From NCBI GenBank assembly GCA_030141605.1, contig JAQGDQ010000648.1:1-64000 (forward strand): a DNA stretch of 64,000 nucleotides, in the 5' to 3' direction. The position numbers were made by a program, and so were the translations under genes. Positions 61,531-64,000 of the stretch are shown one piece after another (the first letter of the stretch is position 1; the number at the start of each line of letters is the position of its first letter). This DNA comes from Tubiluchus corallicola (Eukaryota; Priapulida; Priapulimorpha; Priapulimorphida; Tubiluchidae). The notes under the pieces were generated by a model that was not told the origin of the DNA, did not search any database, and saw nothing but the letters and a program-made list of their open reading frames with translations.

Positions 61531-63889
61531 CGATTGACATCGAATAAACAAGCAATGTGTTGTGGATCATCAAGTAAAATAAAGTGGAGATACCTGTATA
61601 AGACGCAGCCTGTTTATAAAATCACCTATAAGGAAATAAAGTTTAAACTAAAATAATGTTCAAAGCAACATCTGAAAAGAGAAGTTATATATATAACTGC
61701 GTAAACATTGAATTGGTTCATGATAATTCGAACAACTTGAGAAATGTCATAAAGGTGTAATATTCTGTCAAAGCCATTCAGCACAAAGAGCTTTTAAACA
61801 CAACATTTCAACATTTGTTTTATAACAAGTTTTACGTGTGATAGAGAGGCAAAAAGGTTTTTGAAATACAGCTAAAATCTTGCCTCAATAAAGCAGCCTG
61901 GGAACTTGATAAAGTCCCTTGTTAAGGGCTAAGAAAAAAAGCAGAGTGATTACACATTTGACTTTCAAAGCCTGTATTTCACTCGTTGGAAATATTTACC
62001 AAGACAAGGGAGATCTATTACCGTCGGAGTGTGAAAGCAAAATATTTCTTATTACTGCATCCTTTTCTGGTATAACAATCTCCCTCACATTAGATTTCAC
62101 CATAAATCTACTTTAATATTTCGACAAAGAAAATGACAATCACTATGATAATGGTGTAAACAGCCACATTTAATAAATTTTCAATACCTCCAAAGGCCAT
62201 AACTTTGGAAATGTTGGAATGCAGTTTAAAATATGTACTAGGCCAGGTATAGGCCACTGAATTTTGTAGAGGCAGAGGCAGTCCAAAGTCATGCTATACT
62301 GCGGATTACATCCTGTGTCTGGTGATAAAAATACAGGTTTAGACAGGTCTGACTTTCGAAAGAGCATGAAGGTGACTGCCTTACAATAGAAATTTCAGTT
62401 GAACTAAAACAGATGTTTGATATCATTTTCTACAATACAAACAACTCATGGTCTTTTATTTTCTTATGTCCATCTCGTTTGCTGTTTCACAAGCATTTTT
62501 CATGCTAATGTTCACTGTATTAGTACAAAGGTATTACTGTAATGATGGTATTACTGTATTACACCAATGATAGTAATAAATTTTGCAGACGTTTTCATGG
62601 AAACCTTTGCAATCTGCATTTTTTATTGTACATTTTTGCATTGTGCACAAAAGTCTTTAAAGTAACAACTTATTGAATCATTAATCGTATAAAAAAAATT
62701 TACTGTGTATCAATTCTGATTCACTTGGGTAACTTGTTGTCTTGTAATAGAATTTCTACAGTAATTATAACAATTTCTACAGTAATTTATAGTAACTATA
62801 ACACATCGTGGTTCTAAGGACTAATTTGTTTAGTTGTTCTCTAAATGTTTGTATAAAAACAGAGGGATGCGTTGGGGTTCGAATATTGTTATCAAGTTTA
62901 TTTAGTCAGAACGCCAAATATTTCAAACAATAAAGTTATTATTTATAAAACACATGTAGATAGTATTATTGCAAAAATCAATAAGTAAAACTAGTGATTA
63001 AATCGTTGCAATCATAGTATCGTTAAACATAAAATTAAGAAACTTAAGAAAATCACTTCCACTGGAAATCATTGTATTCGCTGGGTTAAACAAATCATTT
63101 ACTTACGACATTATAGTCATGTCCTGGGTATTAGAAAGAAATGTTACTGGGGCATATCTAAACTTGTGTACGCAGGAGCGGCGCCACTTTCGTGGAGATG
63201 TCGCACAGCATAGTACGTGCGTTAGTTTGTTTAACAAGATAGTGTTCGATTATATGTAACCTGCTTTACGAACCTAATGACCACCCGCAGATTGGTTCCG
63301 CCACATTACGCTAGATGGTAACTCACTAGTAAGTAATGTCAGACAGTTCTTTCACTCTGCGTTTCTCAATTATCAGTTTTAATGCCATATTATGTAACTA
63401 GTCTACAAGTCGGTCCATACCTTTGTGCTTTTGTGCTGACGTTAGCTCACCTCCGAACTTCCAGATCAGCAGCTATTAACAATCTCTCTCTCTCTAGCCT
63501 CCCAAACCTATCCACAACAGTGGAATGTGGATTCGCAATGTTAAAACCACCATTTGTTCCAACTGATCACCACTGAGTTCTACTACTTTAACTCACTAGT
63601 TCGGCCATATCTAATGTTAACGTCTTCAAAGAACAATCTGTCATTATCTTGACAAAAGCAACCAAGTGCCCTCCAAAAACTGGGGACTTACACCTGATCG
63701 CATTCAATAAAGCCACTTTCTGTATCATTTAAAAGTTACAAAGCGTATTTAGGCCAGGCCTCTAAGTAAACAGGAAAGTCAGAAAGCAAGAGAAATATCA
63801 GCCGTATATCTAAATCAAAATATTCATACCTCGACTGGCAACAATATCTAGTTAACTTTGGCATAAAAGTGACTCTTGCAGTAACACAT
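61531..63889. other. Mosaic spacer with small repeat copies, no gene recognised
   Basis: 61925-62000 is a single copy of the 70-bp unit. 62210-62405 is a third, diverged copy of 52455-52650, and 62480-62600 matches 41150-41260. A CT microsatellite lies at 63482-63495. The 64-codon frame at 63382-63576 has no recognisable family. Confidence 0.5.
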
Positions 63890-64000
63890 TGTAGTTGTTG
63901 CATTAGTTACGATTTTGTACACTAGGTGGCTGACTGATGTTACATGATGCTATTCAGTCATTTGGAGCATCCGCCATTACTAGACACGCATGCTGCACTC
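63890..64000 (+). repeat. TAGGTGGCTG core cut by the window end
   Basis: GATTTTGTACACTAGGTGGC through GACACGCATGCTGCACTC; same core as at 40875. The rest lies beyond the window. Confidence 0.85.

Noticed and set aside
50598-63920. Short frames of about 60-80 codons recurring with the TAGATGGC cores
   Set aside because: They are the same repeat translated in several copies, with frames that are not preserved between copies, so no selection on protein is visible.

Overview
The window is nuclear DNA from an animal, most likely a marine or freshwater invertebrate. It is AT-rich with low gene density, and one coding gene has a clear GT-AG intron. The coding genes are metazoan-type Golgi membrane enzymes, and the mobile elements (PHD-endonuclease LINEs, a LINE with a 2A-like peptide, MITEs, a tRNA-derived SINE) are typical of invertebrate genomes. 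I cannot name the phylum from sequence alone. No prokaryotic operon, CRISPR array, rRNA or intact tRNA gene was seen.

Layout. 1-11.6 kb is non-coding: two MITE candidates (5.26-5.79 and 6.23-6.83 kb), a solo-LTR-like block (8.06-8.47 kb), a GAT microsatellite and one pogo/Tigger-like end. 11.6-12.7 kb (minus) is a single-exon type II membrane glycosyltransferase. 13.0-14.4 kb is an LTR-like repeat with an inverted sister at 31.4-32.8 kb. 14.9-17.4 kb is a segment with about 160-bp inverted ends, about 30 copies of a 32-bp minisatellite and a possible captured exon. Its right arm runs into the 3' end of a broken GT8-type glycosyltransferase (17.3-18.3 kb, minus). A two-exon carbohydrate sulfotransferase follows (18.83-22.34 kb, plus). 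23.5-29.2 kb holds two LINE remnants and unidentified ORFs.

From 34.5 kb to the window end the DNA is a mosaic of large dispersed repeats: the same modules recur two to ten times, mostly in direct orientation. A LINE ORF1 remnant (44.1-45.7 kb), a SINE (56.0-56.2 kb) and an FkbM-type methyltransferase gene (57.57-58.53 kb, plus) sit within it.

The four recognisable host genes (GT-A glycosyltransferase, GT8 glycosyltransferase, carbohydrate sulfotransferase, FkbM-family protein) fit a common theme of membrane-anchored proteins that build or modify glycans. Three show an N-terminal signal anchor; the N-terminus of the GT8 gene was not found. Whether they share a substrate is inference. I found no convincing undescribed system. 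The most unusual items are the inverted-arm minisatellite element ending in the GT8 gene, the 2A-like LINE, and the 34-64 kb repeat mosaic.
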